Assembly (NCBI GenBank): GCA_046530935.1
Contig: JBHEQW010000013.1
Coordinates: forward strand, 1-40,721
Length of the DNA: 40,721 bases
Direction: 5' to 3'
From: Arsenophonus sp046530935
GTDB taxonomy: Bacteria; Pseudomonadota; Gammaproteobacteria; Enterobacterales; Enterobacteriaceae
Every line of letters starts with the position of its first letter. Within the stretch, counting starts at the first letter, position 1. Positions 20,398 to 29,884 of this stretch are shown here, piece after piece. Both the position numbers and the translations under genes were made by a program. Below the pieces are notes generated by a model. It saw only the letters and a list, made by a program, of their open reading frames with translations, did not search any database and had not been told where the DNA came from.

Positions 20398-20648
20398 ATA
20401 GGAAACATAAACATGAATCTGCTGCATATGACTACTACTGTAATGATGGGATTAACAGCTAATAATGCTGCAATTAATGTTGGCATCATTAAGGAAAAAT
20501 CTTTAGAAAATGCTTCTTTCTCGTAAGCCAATTTCATTACTCTATATACATATACGCACGAAGTTCTTTGTTGTTTTATGGTCTTAATTAATTCCATTTC
20601 GATGATTGCTGTTGGTTTAGACTATATCTGATGTTCGCAATTTCTTAA
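20398..20648 (+). pseudogene. atpE: atpE pseudogene, operon copy 2
   Basis: Aligns with intact atpE. The start is ATA in place of ATG; the proton-binding aspartate codon region is altered to read L-I-N-S-I-S and small insertions shift the frame. This contrasts with the extreme conservation of the working copy. Confidence 0.94.
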
Positions 20649-20707
20649 TAATATAAGCGGAATCAGAAAGATCATTAATATGTTAATTTTTAAAGAGGTA
20701 TTGTGTG

Positions 20708-21178
20708 ATGAATTTTAATGCAACAATCTTCGGCCAGGTTATTGCATTTATCCTGTTTGTTTTGTTTTGTATGAAGTACATATGGCCACCAATTATGGCG
20801 GCAATTGAAAAACGTCAAAAAGAAATTGCTGACAGTTTATCTTCTGCAGAACGAGCTAAAAAAAACTTAAACTTAGCGAAAGCTGATGCAATAGAACAAC
20901 TGAGAAAAGCAAAAGTAGAAGCGCAAATCATTATTGAACAAACCAATAAACAACGAATTCAAATGATTGAAGAAGCTAAATTAGAAGCTGAAAGTGAACG
21001 AAATAAGATCGTTGCTCAGGCGCAAATTGAAATTAATGCTGAACGTAAGCGTGCGCATGAAGAGTTACGTAAACAAGTTGCCATGTTAGCAATTTTATGT
21101 GCAGAAAAAATAATTGAACGTTCAGTTGATGTGGATACTAATATCGAAATTGTTGATAAGTTGATCAACGATCTTTAA
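20708..21178 (+). CDS. atpF: ATP synthase F0 subunit b
   Basis: Peripheral-stalk subunit that ties F0 to F1. 156 residues, exactly the E. coli length, collinear: a single N-terminal membrane helix (F-G-Q-V-I-A-F-I-L-F-V-L-F) followed by M-K-Y-I-W-P-P, then a long charged coiled coil (about 30-135) and a delta-binding end E-K-I-I-E-R-S-V-D. I place the start at ATG 20708 rather than the GTG one codon earlier, since the E. coli protein has one methionine; AGAGG at 20694-20698 gives a 9-base spacing. Only intact atpF; copy 1 has a stop at codon 7. Confidence 0.97.
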   Translation: MNFNATIFGQVIAFILFVLFCMKYIWPPIMAAIEKRQKEIADSLSSAERAKKNLNLAKADAIEQLRKAKVEAQIIIEQTNKQRIQMIEEAKLEAESERNKIVAQAQIEINAERKRAHEELRKQVAMLAILCAEKIIERSVDVDTNIEIVDKLINDL

Positions 21179-21195
21179 AGGAGAAAATTGGTATT

Positions 21196-21735
21196 ATGTT
21201 TGAAATTAGTATGCTTGCTCGCCCCTATGCCAAAGCAGCTTTTGATTTTGCTGTAGAAAACCAAGTTGTTGATAAATGGGGAAATATGCTCAGTTTTATT
21301 GCTGAAGCAACAAGTAACCAACAAATAAGTAACCAGCTGCTTTCTTGTTCAATAGCACCAGAAACATTAGCAAAAATATTTATCACTATTTGTGCTGATG
21401 AAATCGATGAACATGTTCGAAATCTAATTCGCATTATGGCTGAAAACGGACGTCTAAGTACGCTACCAGAGGTTTTTAAGCAATTCATTCAATTACGTGC
21501 TTTCTTGGAGTCAACAGTTGATATTAACGTCATTTCTGCTACTGAGATAAACAAAAAACAGAAATTTAAAATTTCTTCAGCTATGGAAAAACGTTTATCA
21601 TGTTGTAAGGTTAACCTGAATTGTAAAATTGATAACTCTGTTATCGCAGGACTCATTATTCGTGCTGGAGACCTAGTTATTGATGGTAGCGTACGTGGGC
21701 GTATTGACCGTTTAACTAACGTTTTGCAGTCTTAG
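21196..21735 (+). CDS. atpH: ATP synthase F1 subunit delta
   Basis: Links the top of the alpha3-beta3 head to the b dimer. 179 residues (177 in E. coli). N-terminal helical bundle with A-R-P-Y-A-K-A-A-F-D-F-A (about 7-18), then R-I-M-A-E-N-G-R-L, and the C-terminal domain with V-I-A-G-L-I-I-R-A-G-D and V-I-D-G-S-V-R-G-R-I. The AAGGAG ribosome site overlaps the atpF stop, so the two genes are probably translationally coupled. This is the only intact copy. Confidence 0.97.
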   Translation: MFEISMLARPYAKAAFDFAVENQVVDKWGNMLSFIAEATSNQQISNQLLSCSIAPETLAKIFITICADEIDEHVRNLIRIMAENGRLSTLPEVFKQFIQLRAFLESTVDINVISATEINKKQKFKISSAMEKRLSCCKVNLNCKIDNSVIAGLIIRAGDLVIDGSVRGRIDRLTNVLQS

Positions 21736-21756
21736 CTTGTAAGAAGCTTAAATAAT

Positions 21757-23404
21757 ATGAAACTTGATTTCACTGAAATTAGTGAACAAACTGATCAAGT
21801 AACGTATTGCTCAGTTTGATGTAGTGAGTGAAGCTCACCAAAATTAATGTATAATTATTTATATTAATGAATGAATTATTCATGTTCACAGCTTAGCTGA
21901 AGTTATGTAAGGTGAGATGATAGATGATCGCAGTACCCAGCAATAATTGTACTATTGCACTCAATTTAGAGCATGACTCAGTTTGTGCACTAGTCATCTG
22001 ACTATATTCCAAGTTAGCCAAAGGTATAAAAGTAAAGTGTATAAGTTATATTCTCGAAATTTCTGTAGATAGAGGATTACTTAGACTAGTTGTTAACATC
22101 TTGTGTGAACCTATTGATGGGTAAATAACATTTTGAATATTACGGTTTTTCTGGTGTTGAAATTATTGCACCTTTTTTTATGTGGTTGTGGTATGGTATT
22201 GATCGTTAATCGATTGATCAACCTGTAGAAACATTACATAAATCAGTTGATGCTATGGAGATAGCTATCTGGCGTGTCGTAGATAACTTAAGTATCTATG
22301 ATAACCAAACCAATAAAATTGGTATTAGCTATTGATGCTAATATCAATCAGGCGTGATTCAGAAACAAAATGTATTTATGAACAATTGAGCAAAAATCCT
22401 AAATTATTACTAATCTAGCACTAAAATTAAAAGAACTACTTTCCATATAAGCGCAGTCGATAATACGATAGTTGTATTTGCATGTACACTATCTAAATCT
22501 GTAGCATTACAATAGTTTCGCTTTATACTGACTTTACAATGCAGAAATATTTTATGGATCAAGGCAAAAATACGCTATTTATTTATGATAATATCTCTAA
22601 CTAAGCGATTGCTTATCAACAAATTTCACTATTGTTGTTGGATTTCTCTAAAAGAAAAGCTCTATCATGGTGATGTTTTTTGTCTTTATTTTATTTTATT
22701 TAAGAGTGTGTGCTTGGAGGATATTGGCGCTTGTTGTGTTAGTGTTAATGGCGAATACATTAAAAATTTACTAATTCTTAAATCAAAGGTAAAATACGGG
22801 TTCATTAACAACTGCATTACTGATTATTAAAACTTAATAAGATGGTGATATTTCTGCATTCGTTATTTACTAATCTTATTTCAATTACAGATAAAAAAAT
22901 TTTCTTAGAGTAGAACTTATTTAATCGCGTGGTATTTGCGTTTGGCAAATAATCTATGGATATCAATATTATGTCTGTAAGTATTTTTCATCTTAAATTA
23001 AGATCATCAAAAAATTATCTTGTTGCATTCGTACTGCATTTAGCACAGTATCATAAGTTAGGTTACTTGTATTTTCAGAATTTGCTTCTGATTTAGATCA
23101 TGCAATACATAGGCAGATTAACCATGAACAGAAAGTTACTAAATTATTGAAACAGGCAACAGCATGCACCTATATCAACAGATAGCAAATATTATCTTTA
23201 TTTACAGCTTAACCTGGTTATCTAAAAGATGTTGAACTAGCAAAAATTAATGATTTTAAGACGTAATTTGTCATTTCTGGACTTATATTATTCATAAGCA
23301 TTCTATCTTGCTAAAGGAAATTGATCAGACAGTTTAAGTATAACGATAAAATCCAAGCTAATTTAAATATTTTCTTCATTTTTTAAACAACTCAATCCTG
23401 GTAA
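21757..23404 (+). pseudogene. atpA: atpA pseudogene, operon copy 2
   Basis: Aligns with intact atpA from ATG to stop, but is about 100 bases longer through small insertions (for example near 22180) and carries dozens of stops and shifts, beginning within about 25 codons. The Walker A region near 22310 is unreadable. It keeps the ancestral C-terminal end, TCC TGG TAA at 23396-23404, which the working copy has lost. Confidence 0.95.
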
Positions 23405-23453
23405 TTCTATTCAGACTTTATTGATAGAGTTTGTTTAATAATGATAAACTGAA

Positions 23454-24355
23454 ATAACGGACTTAAAAGAGATACATTCTAAGATCGATAGTGTACAAAA
23501 CAAAATACACAGAAAATCACTAAAGCTAGTGATTTGTGGATAAATTATCGCTGCATCAAAAATGCGAAAAACATAAAAGCTTATTCGTATATATCCATAG
23601 TTATCTAGAAACTATCTGTAATATAGTTGATCACTTGGTATTAATTAAGCAATCCAGAATATAAAGAGCTATATCTTAAAAAGCATGATTTTAAACGTAC
23701 TTGTTATTTAATTCTTTCAATTGACAGTAGTTTATATAGTGGCTTAAATATTAATTTATTTAAAAATTACTGATAGCAGAAATAAAAACATGATTAATAA
23801 AAGTATTTAGATTTAACTGGCATTAATTTCTTATAAAACGTAGGTTTATTCTTTAATTCGCTTGGTAGTAATATTTTTGTTCAAGTAACTGAAATAGGAG
23901 ATAATCCTTCTCTGTCTAATCTTATTAGACCTATAAAAATAATACCACAAGCATTATGATGAATGACGCATATATAAGTTATTTCTGATAACTAACAAAT
24001 TTGTTAGTTCAATAATTGAAGTAGCAATGATTAATCAATTCAATTATCACCTCTACTCATGAATGATAATGAGATTTTAAAAAAGAAATCTTTTGATTAT
24101 TTATAGAAATCTAATGGAAGATACTAGTAGATACCTTCTTTCATCGTTATATCGGATCATAAGTTTATCAGAGCGTCGTTGAAAATTTAGCTAATGAAAA
24201 GGCTGCTTGAATGATAGCAACAATGAAAGCAACTGCTGATAATAGTGGTGACATGATCAAGGAGTTGCAGTTTGTTTACAATAATAATGATCCGTTAAGC
24301 CAACATATTACTCGGAAACTTACAGAAATAATTTTGGAACCTACCGCAAGTTTAA
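23454..24355 (+). pseudogene. atpG: atpG pseudogene, operon copy 2
   Basis: Aligns with intact atpG throughout. ATG is replaced by ATA, several insertions are present (for example in the N-terminal helix near 23510-23550), and there are multiple stops. The end lies 35 bases before intact atpD; the copy-1 gap between atpG and atpD is also about 34 bases, so the spacing is ancestral. No insertion sequence lies between the dead atpA and atpG here. Confidence 0.95.
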
Positions 24356-24389
24356 TGGCAAGGTTTTCGAATTACGCATAGGATTTAAA

Positions 24390-25772
24390 ATGGCTACTGG
24401 AAAGATTATACAACTAATCGGTGCTGTATTGGATGTACAATTTCCTCAAGATGCAGTACCCAAAGTGTACGATGCACTTGAGGTAATGAATGGTAAAGAA
24501 AAATTAATATTAGAAGTTCAACAGCAATTAGGTGGCGGTGTTGTTCGTTGCATAGCAATGGGAACTTCTGATGGTTTAAACCGTGGTTTAAATGCTGTTG
24601 ATTTAGGTCACCCAATCCAAGTGCCAGTTGGTAAAGCGACATTAGGACGCATCATGAATGTATTAGGTGACCCTATCGATATGAAAGGTGAGATTGGTGA
24701 AGAAGAACGTTGGCCTATTCATCGTCCAGCTCCAAATTATGAAGATTTATCTAATTCAACGGAATTGCTTGAAACAGGTATAAAAGTTATGGATCTTATT
24801 TGCCCATTTGCTAAAGGTGGAAAAGTAGGATTATTTGGTGGTGCTGGTGTTGGTAAAACAGTAAACATGATGGAACTTATTCGTAATATTGCGATTGAGC
24901 ATTCAGGTTATTCGGTATTTACTGGTGTAGGCGAGCGGACTCGTGAAGGTAATGATTTCTATCACGAAATGACAGATTCAAATATATTGGATAAAGTTTC
25001 TCTAGTTTATGGTCAGATGAATGAACCCCCTGGAAACCGTCTACGTGTTGCTTTAACAGGATTAACAATTGCAGAAAAGTTTCGTGATGAAGGCCGAAAT
25101 GTATTATTATTTATCGATAACATCTATCGCTATACATTAGCAGGAACAGAGGTATCTGCATTGCTAGGTCGTATGCCTTCAGCAGTAGGTTATCAACCGA
25201 CCTTAGCAGAAGAAATGGGTGTATTGCAAGAACGTATCACATCAACTAAAGCCGGTTCAATTACGTCTGTTCAGGCAGTATATGTTCCTGCTGATGATTT
25301 AACAGATCCTTCTCCAGCAACTACTTTTGCTCATTTAGATGCTACAGTCGTTCTTAGTCGTCAAATTGCATCATTAGGTATTTATCCTGCTGTTGATCCA
25401 TTGAATTCAACAAGTCGTCAGCTTGATCCATTGATCGTAGGACAAGAGCACTACAACGTAGCACGTAATATTCAGTCTATTTTGCAGCGTTATCAAGAAT
25501 TGAAAGATATCATTGCTATTCTAGGAATGGATGAGCTGTCTGAAGAAAATAAATTACTTGTTTCACGCGCTCGCAAAATTCACCGCTTTCTATCTCAACC
25601 ATTCTTTGTGGCTGAAGTTTTCACTGGTTCACCTGGAAAATTTGTGTCTTTAAAAGATACTATCCATGACTTTAAAGGCATTTTAAATGGTGATTATGAT
25701 CATCTACCAGAGCAAGCGTTTTATATGGTAGGTTCTATCAAAGAAGCGCTAGAAAAATCGAAAAATTTATAA
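24390..25772 (+). CDS. atpD: ATP synthase F1 subunit beta
   Basis: Catalytic subunit of the alpha3-beta3 hexamer. 460 residues, exactly the E. coli length and collinear. Walker A G-G-A-G-V-G-K-T (about 149-156), G-E-R-T-R-E-G with the catalytic glutamate (about 181), the Walker B strand ending L-F-I-D-N, and the lever motif D-E-L-S-E-E-N (about 380-386; the usual last residue is D). ATG 24390 is preceded by AGGA at 6 bases. Upstream atpG and downstream atpC in this copy are dead, so it is the only working F1 gene besides atpH here. Confidence 0.98.
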   Translation: MATGKIIQLIGAVLDVQFPQDAVPKVYDALEVMNGKEKLILEVQQQLGGGVVRCIAMGTSDGLNRGLNAVDLGHPIQVPVGKATLGRIMNVLGDPIDMKGEIGEEERWPIHRPAPNYEDLSNSTELLETGIKVMDLICPFAKGGKVGLFGGAGVGKTVNMMELIRNIAIEHSGYSVFTGVGERTREGNDFYHEMTDSNILDKVSLVYGQMNEPPGNRLRVALTGLTIAEKFRDEGRNVLLFIDNIYRYTLAGTEVSALLGRMPSAVGYQPTLAEEMGVLQERITSTKAGSITSVQAVYVPADDLTDPSPATTFAHLDATVVLSRQIASLGIYPAVDPLNSTSRQLDPLIVGQEHYNVARNIQSILQRYQELKDIIAILGMDELSEENKLLVSRARKIHRFLSQPFFVAEVFTGSPGKFVSLKDTIHDFKGILNGDYDHLPEQAFYMVGSIKEALEKSKNL

Positions 25773-25793
25773 TATTACTGATTAGACGTTAAT

Positions 25794-25988
25794 ATGGCTG
25801 CAATGACTTACCATCTTATTTAGTAAGTCTTGAAAAGCACATGTTTAACTATTTTTTTTAAGAAAATCCATGTGATAGGCTGAGAAGGAGAACTAGGAAT
25901 TTATCAACAACATATATCGCTACTAAGTGCCATTAAGTCTAATATGATATAGCTTTTTAAGGCTATGTTATTGGAAAAAGTTGTTTTA
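25794..25988 (+). pseudogene. atpC: atpC pseudogene, operon copy 2, truncated
   Basis: Starts with ATG and eight family codons, then TAG as codon 10. The reading resumes in shifted frames with G-E-L-G-I-Y near 25890 and fades near 25988, about the middle of the gene (around codon 65). Beyond lies an IS1595 remnant and then glmS. The C-terminal half and the glmU gene are absent, so this is the downstream limit of the second operon copy. Confidence 0.88.
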
Positions 25989-26840
25989 CTCTTCCTGCTT
26001 GCAGAGCGATTTATAGCTACATTCTATATTTCAAATCTTGTGGTTTCAAATAATCTTCTACAGGCCAGATAATTCGGTAAATAAAACCAACATATACCAT
26101 AGAATTTAGTCAGCTATCTTTTTTAAATCAACTGATATAATTATTCACATTTTAATGTGCAATTTCTTACTAATAACTCTCTGATTATATTATCGCACCT
26201 TATTAGGAGATTCTCAGTAATTTTATGCCAGCTAAGAAAGTTTTCTTCTGCTATTTAGCCACCTCCAAGCAAAAAGGATGGCCTCTTTATTGGTGACAAG
26301 CTCAAGAAAACGACTAACACACTCTGCATTAAATCTCTTTAAGAATCTCATCGCTTAGATGACAATATCGATCTTTGGCGATTAAGATCATGATTCATTC
26401 TTTTTTTTATCTCTTCTACTTCTAGCATTTTCTAGCTTTTATATCTTGTATATAAACGCTTTCCTTTAAATAATTTAAAGAAAAATGCCTTATTGACTTC
26501 AATAATATGACATAATATATTTGTGTTGGCTGTTACAAATGAAGCAAAGAAACAGTGAATCCAAATCTACTAAACGCTATTTTCAAATTAATGCTTGGTT
26601 GTTTCGTTGACTCAAGTAAAGTCAGATTATTCAACATAGATCGTAGATAAGCAAATCATTACATTGTGATCTAGTTTCGCCATAGATCTTCAGCAAGATT
26701 GTTAAATCTTTTCCTGAAATCAAGAATTTTGCTACGATAATCACTATAACCATAATAAATTTATCCTGAATCGAATATCATATTCAATATGATAATATGT
26801 AAAGGATAAAGTGGCATAAGTTGATTCAATGTATTAATCA
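25989..26840 (-). pseudogene. Decayed IS1595-family transposase (copy 2)
   Basis: Minus-strand remnant aligning with copies at 1795-2790 and 29885-30890. Blocks: I-I-E-V-N-K-A-F-F-F near 26500, a run corresponding to L-K-R-F-N-A-E-C-V near 26330, and the C-terminal Y-L-P-N-Y-L-A-C-R-R-L-F-E near 26070. About 40 N-terminal codons are missing at 26840, where glmS resumes. It lies exactly at the right-hand edge of operon copy 2. Confidence 0.72.
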
Positions 26841-26844
26841 AGAT

Positions 26845-27985
26845 AATCCGATAGATTATTAGCAAGCAAATTAATGAGATCTAGCTGATAATATGGTAGC
26901 AAATAGTAAAGAAAAAGTATATTTGATATGTATGACTATTTTTTCATGGAAACCAATATAGTAAAAATCATTTATCAGTATGATGAATTTCTACCAATAA
27001 CTTTTTACAACATAAAAATTTCTCAGCAAAGCACTGAGACCTTCTTAGATTCTATGGCTATATCGAGATCTGAAGGACATCCTGTTCAACGGTGTTATAA
27101 ATTTCCAGCCTGTTCAAGCAGATAATCTTATTTATGCGTAATTTACTCCTTGAGTTTATATTCTATGGAGCGTCGCTGAACAATCTAAGTATGGATAAAA
27201 CACTATTTTCAATTATGGTAAGCCTCTTTTAGCTACTATGATACTTCTAGTATATCCTGTGTTGCCTCATCGAGGACAAAAGCCGCTTATATTTTATAAC
27301 TAATTGAGCATATTACCATATTGTCTTCATACTTAACTTTCATCGTATTAGCCTGAAAAGTTTTTTTGTATTGATAGAGTAGTCCTGATAATTTTTAGAT
27401 ATGAAAAAATTTCACCAACATAAACTTCTAGCTCTTTTTTATAAAAATAATTACTAATAATAGCGCATATAATATTTTTAATATTTTCATCACATGAACC
27501 ACACATTTATACAGTTACCATTGATATTTTTTCTATAAGGCTCCACTAAACTAAATTAGAATATTCATTAATATTAAAATTAATTACACTTGTAATCACA
27601 GGCAGTAGTTCGTTACTGTAACTATAAACCAGGCTATTGCTATATCTTAACTTCTTGCATATTCCACAATCAAATATTAAGCACAAAGGTATTATTAATC
27701 TATCCACTATTATTTCCTCCAAAATAATTGCAAAACGAACATCACCATTTTTTGATAAATAGCTGTTATATATCTCCATGAGATATATAAATTGCTATAA
27801 GTATTGATTTGTTCTATAAACTTCAGCATTGACTAAGCCAATGGAGACTGACATTACTCCAATCTACAACTTTTACATTATTGCCATAAAATGCCATCTT
27901 GCTGTCAGCATTATCTAGTATCCCTGAGTTGTTATCACCAATATGCACTGATTAGGTCATATGAAAGTTTTCGAAGAATTATTAG
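26845..27985 (+). pseudogene. glmS: glmS pseudogene, 3' fragment (isomerase domain)
   Basis: Picks up GlmS where the middle fragment stops. In shifting frames I can follow: a block matching N-A-D-E-L-L-S-K-V-E-H-I near 26880, I-S-Q-Q-S-x-E-T near 27025 (family L-S-Q-S-G-E-T), I-E-H near 27305 followed by a stretch matching L-Q-A-L-P-S-R-I-E-Q, F-H-Q-H-K-L-L-A-L-F near 27415 (family F-S-D-K-H-H-A-L-F), and T-P-I-Y near 27860 (family A-P-I-F-Y) with the A-Y-H-V-A-L-I end near 27890. Many frameshifts; clearly dead. A roughly 40-base deletion seems present near 26935. Confidence 0.78.
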
Positions 27986-28199
27986 TAATCTGATGGATGA
28001 CTGGCATTGTGGTCACAGTATACGCTCACGGTCTGATATCCTTTATGAATTCTATTCGAGATCCTAAAATTAAACATTATTTACCACCACAGGAGCTCAC
28101 AAAGCATGTTAACAATCTCATTAGCCAATTTCAGCTTTTCTAAACAGACTCTAACAACATAAATAGCATTGAAAGAATTTTTTCTCTAATTACAGTTCT

Positions 28200-29430
28200 T
28201 CGCAAATCTGCTTCATAGCCTAACTATCCAAAAATTCTATTTAATTGGATTCGTCGTTCTTATTAACGCCTACCACTCTAACTAGAAGTCGTAGAGTGCC
28301 AGAAGTTTTTCTAGATCTTCCTCCAGCTTCTTCATTGCTGTGTAGGCTGCTCTCCACACTGAAGACATTGCTAATAAAATATCAATGGCTTCAAGCTGCA
28401 TCATTCCTATCTGCTAGCCAGACTTTCCGCAGCTCATCTTTAACTTTCTGTTACATGTAAAGCTAATAGATTAGACGTTTGTGTATTGATGCTGCATGTC
28501 AGAGAATATTTTTCTCATTATATTTTAAAAAGCAAAAGATAACATTCCTTATAGCAAGCCCTGGAGATATAGTTAAGCTACGAACATCACAGACCTATTA
28601 AGAAGTTCAGCCAAATTTTGCTTTTGACTCTTGATAACTATCTTCTAGAGCAACGAGCTCCTTACGTCCATGTTCAGTAACGCAAATAATGAGTAGCAGA
28701 AATAAGGCAATTCTCTTGCCTTAGAGGGCTGTCTATACCATCGGCAAAGAAATAAACGTAACTAGTATCACTTAAATTACATAGGAACTATTGTCTGTGC
28801 TCTCTAAGGAATTACTGTTTCAATTTGCTTATACTGGCGAAAGAGGACGACTATCTGATTTTTCACAAAGAAACCCAGTTAGAACTTTATGAAAATTGCC
28901 ACTGAATATTGCTTCCCAATGGTATTACAGCCATGCTATGAAAGCAACTTTTTATGCTTTTTGCACGCTTCAAGATAAGGCAGTAGCAATGATCTGTTAA
29001 AACATATTTCATTGCTGCTGCAATCCATGACCTTAGACAATTTAATTTCAACATCACCTATATAAGTCTATATAGTTCGGTTTTGCAAATAACCGTTACT
29101 AACGATGGCATAAAAGCTAGTACTCATAAAGATATATTCAACATCTTATGCAGCATGGTTTTGACATCAATATTAACACGCCAGTAGCTATCAGCTGGCT
29201 GGAACCATTACATATGAGTTCATGCAAGAGGAGCCCCAAGCTAATATCTAGTTTTGCTTGGATAGATCTTTTAGTGTAGTTTTTTTCATGCATATCATTT
29301 ATCTATTGTTGAAATCATACAGGAAATCAATCAGAATAATACGCCAGTATTTCTGAAATCCAATATATCAGAAATCAGCATAACTCAGGATCAAACAGGT
29401 CTATACATCAATCTTCAAAGTCAGCGGTCA
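28200..29430 (-). pseudogene. Decayed IS256-family transposase (copy C)
   Basis: Minus-strand IS256 remnant aligned with copy B over its whole length. D-V-E-I-K-L-S-K-V near 29060, C-S-S-N-E-I-C-F-N-R-S near 29010, T-E-H-G-R-K-E-L-V-A-L-E-D near 28670, and C-terminal pieces to about 28220. It lies between the end of glmS and the remnant of yfbS, which are far apart in E. coli. Confidence 0.8.
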
Positions 29431-29880
29431 AATTTAATACAATATAATTACCTTTATAAGTTGACAATAAGCGAATTAATTTTTACTGATCAAGAATCAG
29501 CAAGATATCATCTAAGCACATTTACTGATCAATTAATTTAATATAGATGCTTTTCCCTTCACGATAAATACCAATGACATTAAAGACTATAAAACAAGTA
29601 CAAAATTTAATTTCTTGCAATGTACTTCCTAAATAACTCAAATAGCAGCACTAAGGAAAACTTATCCATTTCTACTTCACATAAACAAACAAAAAATATT
29701 CAACTGTCAAAATCATTGATGCTAATTTTTGTTCATGACAAAATTCATTCAGATCAACTTTATTATCCGACATATCAACTAATAACACATCAGGTTCATG
29801 TAACTCTGTTGCAGCCGTTATACTTAGCATAAGTAGACTGAAACGATATAACAGTTCAATACACAATAACCTTTGGCTAT
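29430..29880 (-). pseudogene. yfbS: yfbS pseudogene, C-terminal part of the fragment
   Basis: YfbS is a predicted inner-membrane transporter of the SLC13/DASS type with two regulatory RCK-C domains between its membrane halves. Here, on the minus strand, D-V-L-L-V-D-M-S-D-N-K-V-D-L-N-E-F-C (29720-29780) matches the first RCK-C domain, and F-N-V-I-G-I-Y-R-E-G followed by D-D-I-L-L-I-L near 29490-29560 matches the second. A 64-codon stretch remains open by chance. An IS1595 remnant precedes it and IS256 copy C cuts off the second membrane half. Confidence 0.8.
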
Positions 29881-29884
29881 GTTA

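Noticed and set aside
20705..20707. GTG start for atpF
   Set aside because: It adds one residue only; the next codon is ATG, gives the E. coli length, and has better spacing to AGAGG.
4791..25988. Simple tandem duplication of the atp operon
   Set aside because: The second copy is flanked on both sides by parts of glmS and stops in mid-atpC, so it was inserted into glmS.
29672..29866. A 64-codon minus-strand frame first read as a response-regulator receiver domain
   Set aside because: The D-V-L-L-V-D-M-S block and its continuation match the RCK-C part of YfbS, and other yfbS pieces lie upstream in the right order.
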